From NCBI RefSeq assembly GCF_015160855.1, contig NZ_CP063373.1, positions 9,771,001 to 9,835,000 of the forward strand: 64,000 nucleotides of DNA, written 5' to 3'. Below the pieces are notes generated by a model. The model searched no databases, was not told the origin of the DNA, and saw only the letters and a list, made by a program, of their open reading frames with translations. Made by a program: the position numbers and the translations under genes. Positions 56,207-63,853 of the stretch are shown here, in pieces. How positions within the stretch are numbered: position 1 is the first letter of the stretch; each line of letters opens with the position of its first letter. This stretch comes from Streptomyces ferrugineus (GTDB lineage: Bacteria > Actinomycetota > Actinomycetes > Streptomycetales > Streptomycetaceae).

Positions 56207-57514
56207 GAGTTCTAGTGGTCGTCGCAACACCCCAGCTCAAGGGGTGCGATGGACTTCGAGATCCGCAAGGACAGACGTGGTGGGGGCGGCCGTCGGCTGA
56301 CGCGTGAGCGGGAGGTATATCTCCAGCTCATGCGTCAGGGGTACAGCAGCAGAGAAGCCTGCCGGATCGTCGGGATCAACCTGCGAACCGGCAAGCGGTG
56401 GCGCAACGGCCACCACTCACCGACCTACGGAAAGCCGAAGCCTCCCATCACCGTGGAGGCTTCGGCTTCCGGCCCGTCGCGGTACCTCCGGGAGGAGGAC
56501 CGCATCTACATCGCCGACCGGCTCCGCGAGAGGGCATCTGTCCGGCAGATAGCCGCTGAGCTGGGCCGCAGCCCGTCGACCATCAGCCGGGAGATACGCC
56601 GCAACGGCATGCCACTGCGCGGGGACGCCTCCCGCTGGGCCTACCGGCCGCACGCCGCCCACCGCCGCGCCGAGCAGCGCAGGCCCCGCCCCAAGGCGGG
56701 CAAGATCGGGCAGAACCCCGAACTGCGGGGCTTCATCCAGCACCACCTCACACTGCGCTGGAGCCCTGAGCAGATCTGCCAGGCTCTACGGACCGCCTTT
56801 CCCGACCGGCCGGAGATGCACGTGGTCCACGAGACGATCTACCAGGCCCTCTACGTCCAGGGCCGCGGTGAACTGCGCCGCGAGCTGACCCGCGCCCTGC
56901 GCTCCGGACGGGCCATGCGCCGGCCGCACCGGCAGTCCTACAAGCGCCAGCCCCGGAACATCAGAGACATGGTGATGATCAGCGAGCGGCCCGCCGAAGC
57001 CGCCGACCGGGCCGTCCCCGGGCACTGGGAGGGAGACCTCATCATCGGCAAGGAAGGCAAGTCGGCCATCGCCACCCTCGTCGAGCGCAGCACCCGCTAC
57101 GTCCTGCTCGCACCACTGCCCGAGGACCACAGCGCGGCCAGCACCCAAGACGCCCTGATCGAAGCCGTCACATCGCTTCCGCCGCACCTGAAGCGGTCCC
57201 TGACCTGGGACCAGGGCTCGGAGATGGCCACGCACAAGGCATTCACTCTCGCCACCGACATCCCGGTCTACTTCTGCGACCCAGCCAGTCCTTGGCAGCG
57301 CGGCTCGAACGAGAACACGAACGGCCTGCTGCGGCAGTACTTCCCGAAGGGCACCGACCTGTCCCGGCACAGCCGGGAGCACCTGGCTGCCGTCGCCGCC
57401 GAACTCAACAGCCGCCCACGCAAAACGCTCGGCTGGGAAACCCCAGCCGAGCGCCTCGCTAAGCTCCTGGCCACAGCCAGTTGATCACTTGTGTTGCAAC
57501 AACCCCTGGAATTC
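56207..57514 (+). mobile_element. IS30-family insertion sequence, apparently intact
   Basis: The element is about 1.31 kb. Its ends at 56207-56230 and 57491-57514 are imperfect inverted repeats of 24 bp with 19 matches; the inner parts GGTCGTCGCAACAC and GGTTGTTGCAACAC are the best conserved. It carries one transposase gene. I see no clear target duplication; the bases next to the ends are CCTT on the left and GCC on the right, both inside the loop of the interrupted hairpin. A small hairpin (CACCCC-AGCTCAA-GGGGTG, 56228-56246) covers the transposase ribosome site. Confidence 0.88.
56249..57484 (+). CDS. IS30-family transposase
   Basis: The 411-residue transposase has two helix-turn-helix regions (EVYLQLMRQGYSSREACRIV and ASVRQIAAELGRSPSTISRE, ending at EIRRNG) and the DDE core: first Asp in PGHWEGDLIIGKEGK, second Asp in LTWDQGSEMATH, Glu in WQRGSNENTNGLLRQYFPKG. 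All are in place and the frame is unbroken, so the element may be active. The family trait of a conserved WERGTNENxNGLxRxYFPKG region is clear. The ATG at 56249 follows GGGGTG, which is paired in the hairpin at 56228-56246. Confidence 0.95.
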   Translation: MDFEIRKDRRGGGGRRLTREREVYLQLMRQGYSSREACRIVGINLRTGKRWRNGHHSPTYGKPKPPITVEASASGPSRYLREEDRIYIADRLRERASVRQIAAELGRSPSTISREIRRNGMPLRGDASRWAYRPHAAHRRAEQRRPRPKAGKIGQNPELRGFIQHHLTLRWSPEQICQALRTAFPDRPEMHVVHETIYQALYVQGRGELRRELTRALRSGRAMRRPHRQSYKRQPRNIRDMVMISERPAEAADRAVPGHWEGDLIIGKEGKSAIATLVERSTRYVLLAPLPEDHSAASTQDALIEAVTSLPPHLKRSLTWDQGSEMATHKAFTLATDIPVYFCDPASPWQRGSNENTNGLLRQYFPKGTDLSRHSREHLAAVAAELNSRPRKTLGWETPAERLAKLLATAS

Positions 57515-57517
57515 GCC

Positions 57518-57537
57518 TACGGGACAGGGGGCGCCGT
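57518..57537 (+). terminator. Right arm of the interrupted hairpin
   Basis: This stretch is the complement of 56183-56202 (19 of 20). It now lies between the right end of the IS element and the zinc-ribbon gene, whose start is 46 bp further on. Confidence 0.75.
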
Positions 57538-57583
57538 GTTGCGGCAGGCTGTAGGGCAGGAACTGATCGGAAAGGACCACGGC

Positions 57584-57877
57584 GTGATCATCTTCGGCAC
57601 CAAGGGCTATCTGTACCAGCTCGCGATACTCACCCTGGTGTGCGGCCAGTGCGGCAACCCCGCGGCCCACACGCTGCGCAAGCGCGTCACGAAGTTCACG
57701 CTGTTCTTCGTGCCGTTGTTCCCGGTCTCGACCAAGTACGCGACGCAGTGCACCTTCTGCGGCGCGGAGCAGAAGGTGACGCCGGAGCAGGCCGAGCAGC
57801 TCCAGGCGCAGGCCACCGCCGGGGGCCCCGGCGGTCAGCAGCCGTACGGACAGCCTCAGCAGCCGTACCGGTCCTGA
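57584..57877 (+). CDS. Small zinc-ribbon protein
   Basis: The 97-residue protein has two CxxC pairs, CGQCG near residue 20 and CTFCG near residue 60, that would hold a zinc ion, with a short hydrophobic stretch TLFFVPLFPVST between them and the start MIIFGTKGYLYQLAILTLVC. The tail is Gln/Pro/Gly-rich (GGQQPYGQPQQPYRS). This pattern is that of the zinc-ribbon family protein common in actinobacteria, whose role is unknown. GTG 57584 follows AAAGGA; an ATG-less longer frame upstream runs into the IS element and is not real. The IS element sits only 70 bp before it and may have removed or changed its promoter. Confidence 0.85.
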   Translation: MIIFGTKGYLYQLAILTLVCGQCGNPAAHTLRKRVTKFTLFFVPLFPVSTKYATQCTFCGAEQKVTPEQAEQLQAQATAGGPGGQQPYGQPQQPYRS

Positions 57878-57910
57878 CCCGACCGGATTTCCGGAACCCC
57901 GGGCGACGGC

Positions 57911-58609
57911 CTACGACTTCGGCTGCTTGGGCCCGTTGATCGTGTCGGCGGCGTGCTTGGGGCCGGGGCGCGACGAGAACTGGCCGACAAGCTCGCGAAA
58001 GCAGACCAGTGCGGTGATCGGTGGAATTCCGACGATCACCATCGCCAGCAGGGAACCCGCGGACTGGCCGATGCACAGGGCGACCGCCACGCCGGAGGAG
58101 ATGAACATGACCGCCCAGGACCGCCGGGCGGTCCGGCGCTGGACGGATGCCCGGAGAATGGACAGACCTGCCAGCAGCCACGGCCCGTACACCGTCAGCG
58201 GCCACCAGTGCGCCAGCTCCGGCGAGACCACGAGCAGCGCGATGGAGCGCAGCTGATCGTACGAATATGAAATAGACCAGGTGAGCATTGTCACTGCACA
58301 CAGGGTGATGAGTGTGACCAGGATGGAGACGGTGAGAAATCTCGGGTTTCGGGTAAGGCTGTGGGCGCCGGGCTGCGGTCGCTTGCGGTGCACCGGACGG
58401 GTCGGCGGCGGGGGCGGCCGGTCCTTCTCCCGCCGGGGCGGAACGGGGTCCGCGACGTGCGTGGAACCCAGCATCTGCGCCAGCTCCCGGTCCAGATCCC
58501 ACCCCTCCGGCGAGAACGCCGCCGGATCGGACACCTGCCACAGGTTCTGCATGTCGAGCTGCTGTGTGTAATGGGGCTGTTCGTCTACCGCGTCATAGTC
58601 GGTCCTCAT
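57911..58609 (-). CDS. DUF2637 (SpdB-like) membrane protein
   Basis: The 232-residue protein has a soluble N-terminus of about 90 residues with a proline/arginine-rich end (PPPPPTRPVHRKRPQPG), then four membrane helices starting at RFLTVSILVTLITLCAVTML, with the characteristic SYSYDQLRSIAL and WWPLTVYGPWLLAGLSILRA segments of DUF2637. Such proteins are frequent near plasmid-spread (spd) genes and as chromosomal Streptomyces membrane proteins. The ATG at 58609 is only 2 bp after the stop of the small upstream ORF, and GGGGAGAA within that ORF is its ribosome site. Confidence 0.8.
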   Translation of the reverse strand: MRTDYDAVDEQPHYTQQLDMQNLWQVSDPAAFSPEGWDLDRELAQMLGSTHVADPVPPRREKDRPPPPPTRPVHRKRPQPGAHSLTRNPRFLTVSILVTLITLCAVTMLTWSISYSYDQLRSIALLVVSPELAHWWPLTVYGPWLLAGLSILRASVQRRTARRSWAVMFISSGVAVALCIGQSAGSLLAMVIVGIPPITALVCFRELVGQFSSRPGPKHAADTINGPKQPKS

Positions 58610-58611
58610 TT

Positions 58612-58797
58612 CTAGAAGTTCTCCCCTTCCATCGCGGCCCGGAGATATTCACGCTCCATCCGGCTGATGGTTTTCAGGAAATCGTCAAGCAGATCAGAGC
58701 AGTGCGTGACGCTTTCCGCAGCGGTCTGATCGGCTGCCTGAAGCGAACGGCCCGGAAGACCGTCAGCTGCGTATTTTTCCTGCCAAGTCACGCCCAC
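58612..58797 (-). CDS. Small helical protein upstream of the DUF2637 gene
   Basis: The 61-residue product (GTG at 58797, or 58791) is acidic and appears all-helical: WQEKYAADGLPGRSLQAADQ, then DLLDDFLKTISRMEREYLRA. It has one Cys and no signal. Its stop is 2 bp before the ATG of the DUF2637 gene, so the two would be co-translated, which is the main support; no good ribosome site precedes it. I do not recognise a family. Confidence 0.5.
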   Translation of the reverse strand: MGVTWQEKYAADGLPGRSLQAADQTAAESVTHCSDLLDDFLKTISRMEREYLRAAMEGENF

Positions 58798-58939
58798 ATA
58801 ACGAGTGTCATGCGGGGCAGGACATCTGGCATTCGGGGGAATATTGCGTCAACGGTGATTATCTGGAATATCAAATATCCAATGACCGGGCCCGGAAGCT
58901 GAAATTCAGAAGAAGTATGAATACCGATCATGGCCGACT
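58798..58939. other. AT-rich non-coding stretch
   Basis: These 142 bp are clearly less GC-rich than the rest, with ATATTGCG, ATTATCTGGAATATCAAATA and GAAATTCAGAAGAAG. Read on the minus strand, TTGACG near 58852 could be a -35 element for the small ORF and DUF2637 gene. The compositional shift also fits foreign or decaying DNA at the edge of the degenerate zone that begins at 58940. Confidence 0.45.
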
Positions 58940-59491
58940 TCAGGCCCCGTAGGTCCCGAACCGCGGAGTCCCCGCCGCTTCGAAGACGTGTACGGAGAGT
59001 CCGCCGGGCGTCGTCCGATGACTGACGAGGCGGAGACCCGCGGGCGCACCCCCGTCCGGGAACAGGCGCCGGCCCTGCCCCACCACGACCGGGGCGATGA
59101 CGAGGCGCAGGGTGTCGATCAGGCCGGCGGCCAGCAGGGACTGGGCGAGCCGGGCGCTGCCGTGGATCTGCAGCTCGCGGCCCGGCCGCCGCTTCAGCTC
59201 GGCGACCTGGGCCGGGACGTCCCCGGAGAGGATCGTGGTGGGACTCCAGTCGGCCCGGGTGAGGGTGTGGGTGGCCACGTACTTCGGGAGGCCGTTGAGC
59301 GTGGCGGCGGCCGGATGATCATGCATTTCCGGCCAGTCCCTGGCGAAGTTCTCATACGTACGACGCCCGAACAGAAACGCGTCCGCCTCGCGGAGCCAGG
59401 CACCGGCCAGCCGCTCGAACTCCCCGTCGACATACGGCACGAACCAGCCGCCCCGCGTGAACCCGTCACTGGTGTCCTCCGACGCGCGCAC
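58940..59491 (-). pseudogene. N-terminally truncated DHFR/RibD-like reductase
   Basis: The 183 codons cover most of a RibD C-terminal (dihydrofolate-reductase-like) protein: EDTSDGFTRGGWFVPYVDGE, ADAFLFGRRTYENFARDWPE, NGLPKYVATHTL, LQIHGSARLAQSLLAAGLID and APVVVGQGRRLFPDGG. The usual first strand and nucleotide-contacting segment of about 20-25 residues before EDTSDGF is missing; instead the frame begins at a GTG in a repeat. That removes the first beta strand of the fold. It may be a pseudogene, or the start may lie at an unrecognised site. Confidence 0.6.
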
Positions 59492-59688
59492 TCATCACTC
59501 GCCCGGCCGCTCCGCTACGGCCCCGGGTGTGCCCCCTCGGCGGCTCGCGAGCGACCAGGGCGGGCCGGCCGGCGAGGGCCACATGGCCTGCGCGCCTCGT
59601 CCAGCCCCCTGCGCGCCTCGTCCAGCCCCTGCGCGCCTCGTCCGGCGTGCGCTCAGCGCTCGCCCGGCCGCTCCGCTACGGCCCCGGG
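59491..59688. repeat. Direct repeats flanking the truncated gene's 5' side
   Basis: CTCGCCCGGCCGCTCCGCTACGGCCCCGGG-type sequence (30 bp) occurs at 59498-59527 and exactly again at 59659-59688, with partial similarity continuing 7 bp upstream. Between them GCGCGCCTCGTCCAGCCCC occurs about three times with a 20-21-bp period (59590-59650). The right copy encodes the last residues of the MFS remnant. This pattern suggests recombination or duplication that joined unrelated gene ends. Confidence 0.8.
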
Positions 59689-59817
59689 CGCAGCACCCCG
59701 TCGGGCCGCCAGGGTCAGGGCAGGGCCGAGGGCGATCAGGAGGGCGAGGGTCGCGTAGCCGTAGGTGAAGGTGGCTGTGGTGGCGAGGGCGGCTTCCGGG
59801 GGCCGTGTCGCACTCAT
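59653..59817 (-). pseudogene. Short remnant of a membrane transporter gene
   Basis: The 54-codon frame starts at ATG 59817, which overlaps the stop of the chrB-like gene (ATGA), and encodes a short N-terminus followed by one helix FTYGYATLALLIALGPALTLAA and a Pro/Gly/Arg tail. This looks like the first few residues of a transporter joined to its last helix, that is, an internal deletion; MFS genes commonly follow chrB-like genes in actinobacteria. A genuine 54-residue membrane protein cannot be excluded. Confidence 0.5.
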
Positions 59818-60455
59818 CGGCCGGTCTCCTCCGGCGCCCGCTGCTCCGGCACCTGGTGCAGTGCGGCGAAGACGCGCTCGGCGTAGTCCTCGCAGGCGGC
59901 GACGCAGCTCTTGAGCCGCTCGGTGGCCGCCGCGGCCTCGGGGGCGCCGAAGACGTCCCGGGCCGTCAGATCCCGGTGCCAGCGGCGCAGCCGTTCCAGT
60001 GACTGCTCCTCTTCCTCCAGTTCGGCGAGGGTGAACTTGGCGATGCGGCCGCATCCGTCAGCGCCTCCGCCGCGGGCTTTGGCCAGCTCCGCCTCGAACT
60101 TGCCGCAGTCGGCGAGGAACTCGGCCCAGTCGGTGGAGCGCGCGGCCGTGAACATCTCCCGCAGCCGCCGCCCGTCCTGGGCCCCGCGCCCGCTCGCCGC
60201 CAGCGACACCGCCTCGCCCCCGGCCCGCTCGGTCAGCTCCAGCGCCCGGGCGATCCCGGCGCCGAACACCGGCACGTCCGGTACGGCCCACACGCCCTGC
60301 CCGAGCGACAGCGCACCGATCTTCCGCAGCTCACGCCAGACGGCGACCCGGTGCCGGGAGGGTTCTGCGGGAACCTTGACGACGAGCACGATCCAGCGCG
60401 TACCGCTGCTGTCACTGTCAGTCACACACCAGAATGTATCAACCGTTACATCCAC
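59814..60455 (-). CDS. ChrB N-terminal domain protein (chromate-resistance type)
   Basis: The 213-residue protein corresponds to the ChrB N-terminal domain family: WIVLVVKVPAEPSRHRVAVWRELRKIGALSLGQGVWAVPD in positions about 21-60 is the signature region, followed by the helical part AEFLADCGKFEAELAKA and EEEEQSLERLRRWHRDLTAR. ChrB is described as a chromate-sensing regulator or reductase-like protein elsewhere, yet many actinobacterial members are stand-alone and uncharacterised. It is intact although both neighbours are degenerate. ATG or GTG start choice is uncertain; MDVTVDTFWC is the first. Confidence 0.8.
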   Translation of the reverse strand: MDVTVDTFWCVTDSDSSGTRWIVLVVKVPAEPSRHRVAVWRELRKIGALSLGQGVWAVPDVPVFGAGIARALELTERAGGEAVSLAASGRGAQDGRRLREMFTAARSTDWAEFLADCGKFEAELAKARGGGADGCGRIAKFTLAELEEEEQSLERLRRWHRDLTARDVFGAPEAAAATERLKSCVAACEDYAERVFAALHQVPEQRAPEETGR

Positions 60456-60482
60456 CAGCCAGAGGGCGCCGAGTCCGAGCGA

Positions 60483-60820
60483 CTACGGGCGTGCGGTGAG
60501 CCGCCGCGCCGACCGCTCGTACGCCGCCAGCTTGTCCGGCGCCGCATGGTGGCACTCACCAGGGCGACCGGGGCCCCGTCCCGGACGAGCAGCAGGCCGG
60601 GCTGCCCGTTGGCCTCGACGAGGCCGTACTCGGCACCGGGGAAGAACTTCTGGGCGAAGGCGGTGACCCTGGCCACGCGGTCGGCACCGACGATCAGCAC
60701 CCGCGCCACACCGCGCATGCCGTTGCCGTCCGCGTAGGCGACGACGTCGGCCGGCCCAGGATGCGGTAGGCGATGCCGAACAGCCGTGGCCGCAGCCGCT
60801 GGAACTCCTCCGCGGGTCGA
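60483..60820 (-). pseudogene. Degenerate ECF41-type sigma factor gene
   Basis: Three fragments in different frames can be aligned with an ECF41 (SigJ-like) sigma factor: region 2 start AEEFQRLRPRLFGIAYRILG (about 60755-60820), then after a large deletion the SnoaL-like C-terminal part VVAYADGNGMRGVARVLIVG and AEYGLVEANGQPGLLLVRDG (about 60555-60754), and in a third frame the very end PDKLAAYERSARRLTARP, which stops at 60483. The rest of region 2, region 4 and part of the C-terminal domain are missing. This is a clear pseudogene with at least two frame breaks. Confidence 0.8.
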
Positions 60821-61111
60821 CCACCGTGCAGTCCAGCGGGCACGCCTCCCGGCGCGGGGAGCGGCCCGCTCGTCGGATCCTACGGCGGCGGCGCCGGGCG
60901 GGCATGGGGTGCGTGCGGTGCTCGGTCCTGGCGGACGACGGACGGCGGACGGCGGACGGCGCCGAAGCCAGCCTGCCGAAAGGAACGCCGCTCGGGGACT
61001 TTCAGCCACACTCGGGCATCGCCGCACCCCGTCCCGGCACAGGACTGTCGCCCCACCTCGAACACGTGCATGATTACCCAGTTGTTGCCCCTGACACTGA
61101 CGAGGTGAGCG
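60821..61111. other. Non-coding gap of 290 bp with GGACGGC repeats
   Basis: The gap between the sigma pseudogene and the FG-GAP lipoprotein gene holds four tandem GGACGGC-like units at 60933-60962. The last 80 bp (GTGCATGATTACCCAGTTGTT) are AT-richer and probably contain the promoter of the gene at 61112. Nothing else is recognisable. Confidence 0.45.
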
Positions 61112-62428
61112 GTGCACGTGCGAAGAAGCGGGATGTGTACCGCGGCCCTGGCCTGCACCCTCGCCACCCTCGGCGCCCTGTCCCTCACGGCCTGCGGCGG
61201 CACCTCGCCCGACGGCTCCGAGTCCGCCCGGCACACCCCCGTCCAGGTGGCCGACGCCCCCGCGCCGCTGCCGGTCCCGCAGGGCAAGGGCAGCAAGGCA
61301 CCGGACGACTTCAACGGCGACGGCCACCGCGACCTCGTCCTCAACGACCTGGTCAAGGCACAGGCGCACGCGGACGACGCGGGCATCGGCATCGTCTACG
61401 GCAGCGAACGCGGACTCACCCCGGGCGCACGGCAGTTGCTCAGCCCCGAGCGGCAGGCCGCCCCGACCGGGGGCCAGCTCCCGGCCGTCTTCGACGCGGA
61501 GGCGACCTGCGACCTGGACGGCGACGGCTTCACGGACCTGGTCGTCTCCACCGACCCGCCCTACGACGGCCAGGGGCAGCCCCCGGTGCCGCTCCAGCTC
61601 CTCTTCGGCTCCCCCAAGGGCCTCACCGGCAAGGCGGTCAAGCTGGTGATCCCGCCGCGCGCCCGCGTCGGCAACGACTGGCCCGACCAGCCGGTGTGCG
61701 GCGACTTCGACGGCGACGACGCGCAGGACCTGGTGGTACACGCGTCGGGAGGCCAACTGAGCTTCCTGCGGGGCCCGTTCACCCGCAAGGGCGCCCCGCG
61801 CGCGGCTGCCGCCCCCATCCAGGCGCCCGGCAACGTCCCCACCGGCCCGGCGGCCGACGTCGACGACGACGGCTACGACGACCTGGTGGTCCGTACGGCG
61901 GCGGGCCGGGCCACCTCCGCGATCGTCCTCGGCGGCCCGACCGGCCCCACCCGCACCGGAGCGGCCCTGCCCGCCGGCATCGACGTGGCCCTCGGCGCCT
62001 TCGGCGAGGGCAAAACAGCCCTCGACGCGGCGATCGGCACCATGAACGGAACGTCCCTGCGCTACGACCTCCCGGCCCCGGCCGCACGCGGCACCCTCCC
62101 CTCCCCCGGCACAAAGCTCGACGCCGCCGACTTCGACGGCGACGGCCTGAGCGAACTCCTCTCCAGCGGCTCACGGTTGCGCATCTTCCACGGCCGTACG
62201 GCAGGACTCGCGACGACGGGCATGGTCACCGTCGAGCCCCCCGCCCCGGGCACCACCCGCGTCGTCTCCACCGGCGACTTCGACGGCGACGGCCGCGCCG
62301 ACCTGGTCGTGCGCACGTATGCCGGCGAGACGAAGGACACGGTGGCGGTGTACCCGGGCACGAAGAAGGGCCTCGTGGCGGCGAAGCCGTCCGTGACCTT
62401 CTCCAGCGCGGAGTTCCTGGCGCGGTAG
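61112..62428 (+). CDS. FG-GAP/VCBS repeat lipoprotein
   Basis: The 438-residue exported protein has a lipoprotein signal with lipobox LTAC (Cys about residue 28) and a seven-bladed propeller of FG-GAP type. Six calcium-binding loops of the form DxDGDGxxDL are visible: DFNGDGHRDL, DLDGDGFTDL, DFDGDDAQDL, DVDDDGYDDL, DFDGDGLSEL and DFDGDGRADL. Such proteins are anchored outside the membrane and bind proteins or glycans; some are called integrin-like. GTG 61112 follows GAGGTGAGCG. No neighbour suggests a partner. Confidence 0.9.
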   Translation: MHVRRSGMCTAALACTLATLGALSLTACGGTSPDGSESARHTPVQVADAPAPLPVPQGKGSKAPDDFNGDGHRDLVLNDLVKAQAHADDAGIGIVYGSERGLTPGARQLLSPERQAAPTGGQLPAVFDAEATCDLDGDGFTDLVVSTDPPYDGQGQPPVPLQLLFGSPKGLTGKAVKLVIPPRARVGNDWPDQPVCGDFDGDDAQDLVVHASGGQLSFLRGPFTRKGAPRAAAAPIQAPGNVPTGPAADVDDDGYDDLVVRTAAGRATSAIVLGGPTGPTRTGAALPAGIDVALGAFGEGKTALDAAIGTMNGTSLRYDLPAPAARGTLPSPGTKLDAADFDGDGLSELLSSGSRLRIFHGRTAGLATTGMVTVEPPAPGTTRVVSTGDFDGDGRADLVVRTYAGETKDTVAVYPGTKKGLVAAKPSVTFSSAEFLAR

Positions 62429-62448
62429 CCGGCGCCGCGCGTTCGGCG

Positions 62449-63069
62449 TCAGTCGGCGACGCGTGCGCCGATGGCGCGGGCCCGGGCACGGGCCTCGGGG
62501 CTCAGGCCCTTGCGGCGGGGGTCGGTGCGGGTGTCGAAGGCAGTGGGCTGGGCGGCGTACGTCAGGGTCCGCAGGCCGGGTTCGGCGATGACGCAGGCGA
62601 AGCGGGGGTCGCCCGCGTACCACAGGTCACCGTCGAGGCCCCGACGGGCGATGCGGTCCCAGGGCCGGAAGAAGAACCCGGAGATCTTCGGCGACACCGT
62701 CTTCTCCGGCCGGTCGGGGTCGGGCAGCACGAAGGATGCCTTGCGCCCCCGCGCGTCGTACCGCACGCCACCGGGCTGCTGACGCCACGGGTAGACCGTC
62801 AGGATCCGGCGCATCCGCCCGAACCTGCACAGCTTGATGAGGGACATCACGGCGTTGTACATGAGCACGGCCAGCACCACCGTCATCGGCACCACCGCCC
62901 CCACCGGCAACAGCACGACCGTGACGAACACCGCGCCGCACCACAGCGCCACCCAGCCGAGGAACCTGGCCAGCTGCCCCGCGGCCCAGCGGGACAGGGC
63001 GCCGGCCGTGCCGGCGTCGTCCCAGGCCACCGGGCCGTCGAAGCCGCCCTGCTTCGCATACGTGCTCAT
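62449..63069 (-). CDS. Unknown membrane protein, linked to two upstream unknown genes
   Basis: The 206-residue protein has a short N-terminal soluble part, two adjacent membrane helices (FLGWVALWCGAVFVTVVLLP and AVVPMTVVLAVLMYNAVMSL) and a cytoplasmic domain of about 110 residues with ILTVYPWRQQPGGVRYDARG, DRPEKTVSPKISGFFFRPWD and GDLWYAGDPRFACVIAEPG, which looks like a small beta domain. The start ATG 63069 follows GAGGTGAGCG. It is 13 bp after the stop of the next gene and so belongs to an operon with it. I do not recognise the family. Confidence 0.7.
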   Translation of the reverse strand: MSTYAKQGGFDGPVAWDDAGTAGALSRWAAGQLARFLGWVALWCGAVFVTVVLLPVGAVVPMTVVLAVLMYNAVMSLIKLCRFGRMRRILTVYPWRQQPGGVRYDARGRKASFVLPDPDRPEKTVSPKISGFFFRPWDRIARRGLDGDLWYAGDPRFACVIAEPGLRTLTYAAQPTAFDTRTDPRRKGLSPEARARARAIGARVAD

Positions 63070-63082
63070 TCGCTCACCTCGG

Positions 63083-63853
63083 TCATCCGAAGTCCGCCGT
63101 GATGCTCTTCGTGACGCGGTCGGAACCCACGTCCGCTCCATCACCGCGTACCGTCCGCTCGATCTCCGGCAGCGGGTCGTGGAAGGACACGGTGTGCGCG
63201 ACGCCCTTCATCAGGTCGCGGTAGTGCCCCCGCGCCGAGACGGCCGTGGTACTCAGCGAGAGGACGGCGAGCTGCGTCCCGGACGGCGCCGGAATGTACA
63301 CGTCGCACTGGTACAGCTCCTGCGCGGGCATGCCCGCAACGGCGGGCACGGTCACCAGGGTGTCGCAGAACGAACCGGGACGGACCCCCGGCAACGTCAG
63401 GAGCTCCACATTCGTCGCGTTCTCCCGCGACGAGACCGCGCGTACCGCGGTGAGCTTCGGGGGAGCCCACTCGATGTCCCGCAGAGCGGCCGTGATCACG
63501 GATGTCGCCGAGGAGCCGTCGTCCGCGAAGTGCATGCCGAGCGAGCAGCCGAGGACGCCCTCGCCGCGCATCCGCGCCACCATGAACCGCATGTCCCGCA
63601 GCGCGCCGACGTAGCGGTCGCGCTGCTCCTCGGGCGCACAGCTCAGGATGAGGGTCATCACGTTCGTGAACTGCTCCTCGTACTCGGTGCCCGGCGCCGG
63701 GTCGAGGGCCTCGAGTGGTACGTCGAGATAGCCGTCCGGCAGCGCGTACCAGAGCTTCGCGGTCGTGTCCCGGGCCGAGTCGTCGATCACCAGGCGCACC
63801 GGCCGCTCCGGCCGCTCCGCCTGCCCGGCCTCCGCCGTCTGCTGTTCCGTCAT
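63083..63853 (-). CDS. Unknown soluble protein in a three-gene operon
   Basis: The 256-residue protein has no signal or membrane helix. The middle contains NVMTLILSCAPEEQRDRYVG, VARMRGEGVLGCSLGMHFAD and PAQELYQCDVYIPAPSGTQL, and the end HDPLPEIERTV. It starts MTEQQTAEAGQAERPERPVR at ATG 63853, overlapping the stop of the upstream gene (ATGA). I cannot name the family; similar trios lie beside type VII secretion-like loci in Streptomyces as far as I remember, but nothing in the window proves that link. Confidence 0.7.
   Translation of the reverse strand: MTEQQTAEAGQAERPERPVRLVIDDSARDTTAKLWYALPDGYLDVPLEALDPAPGTEYEEQFTNVMTLILSCAPEEQRDRYVGALRDMRFMVARMRGEGVLGCSLGMHFADDGSSATSVITAALRDIEWAPPKLTAVRAVSSRENATNVELLTLPGVRPGSFCDTLVTVPAVAGMPAQELYQCDVYIPAPSGTQLAVLSLSTTAVSARGHYRDLMKGVAHTVSFHDPLPEIERTVRGDGADVGSDRVTKSITADFG

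Noticed and set aside
57485..57583. Extension of the zinc-ribbon gene into the IS element
   Set aside because: The frame before GTG 57584 is made of the IS right end and the hairpin arm, and AAAGGA marks the later start.
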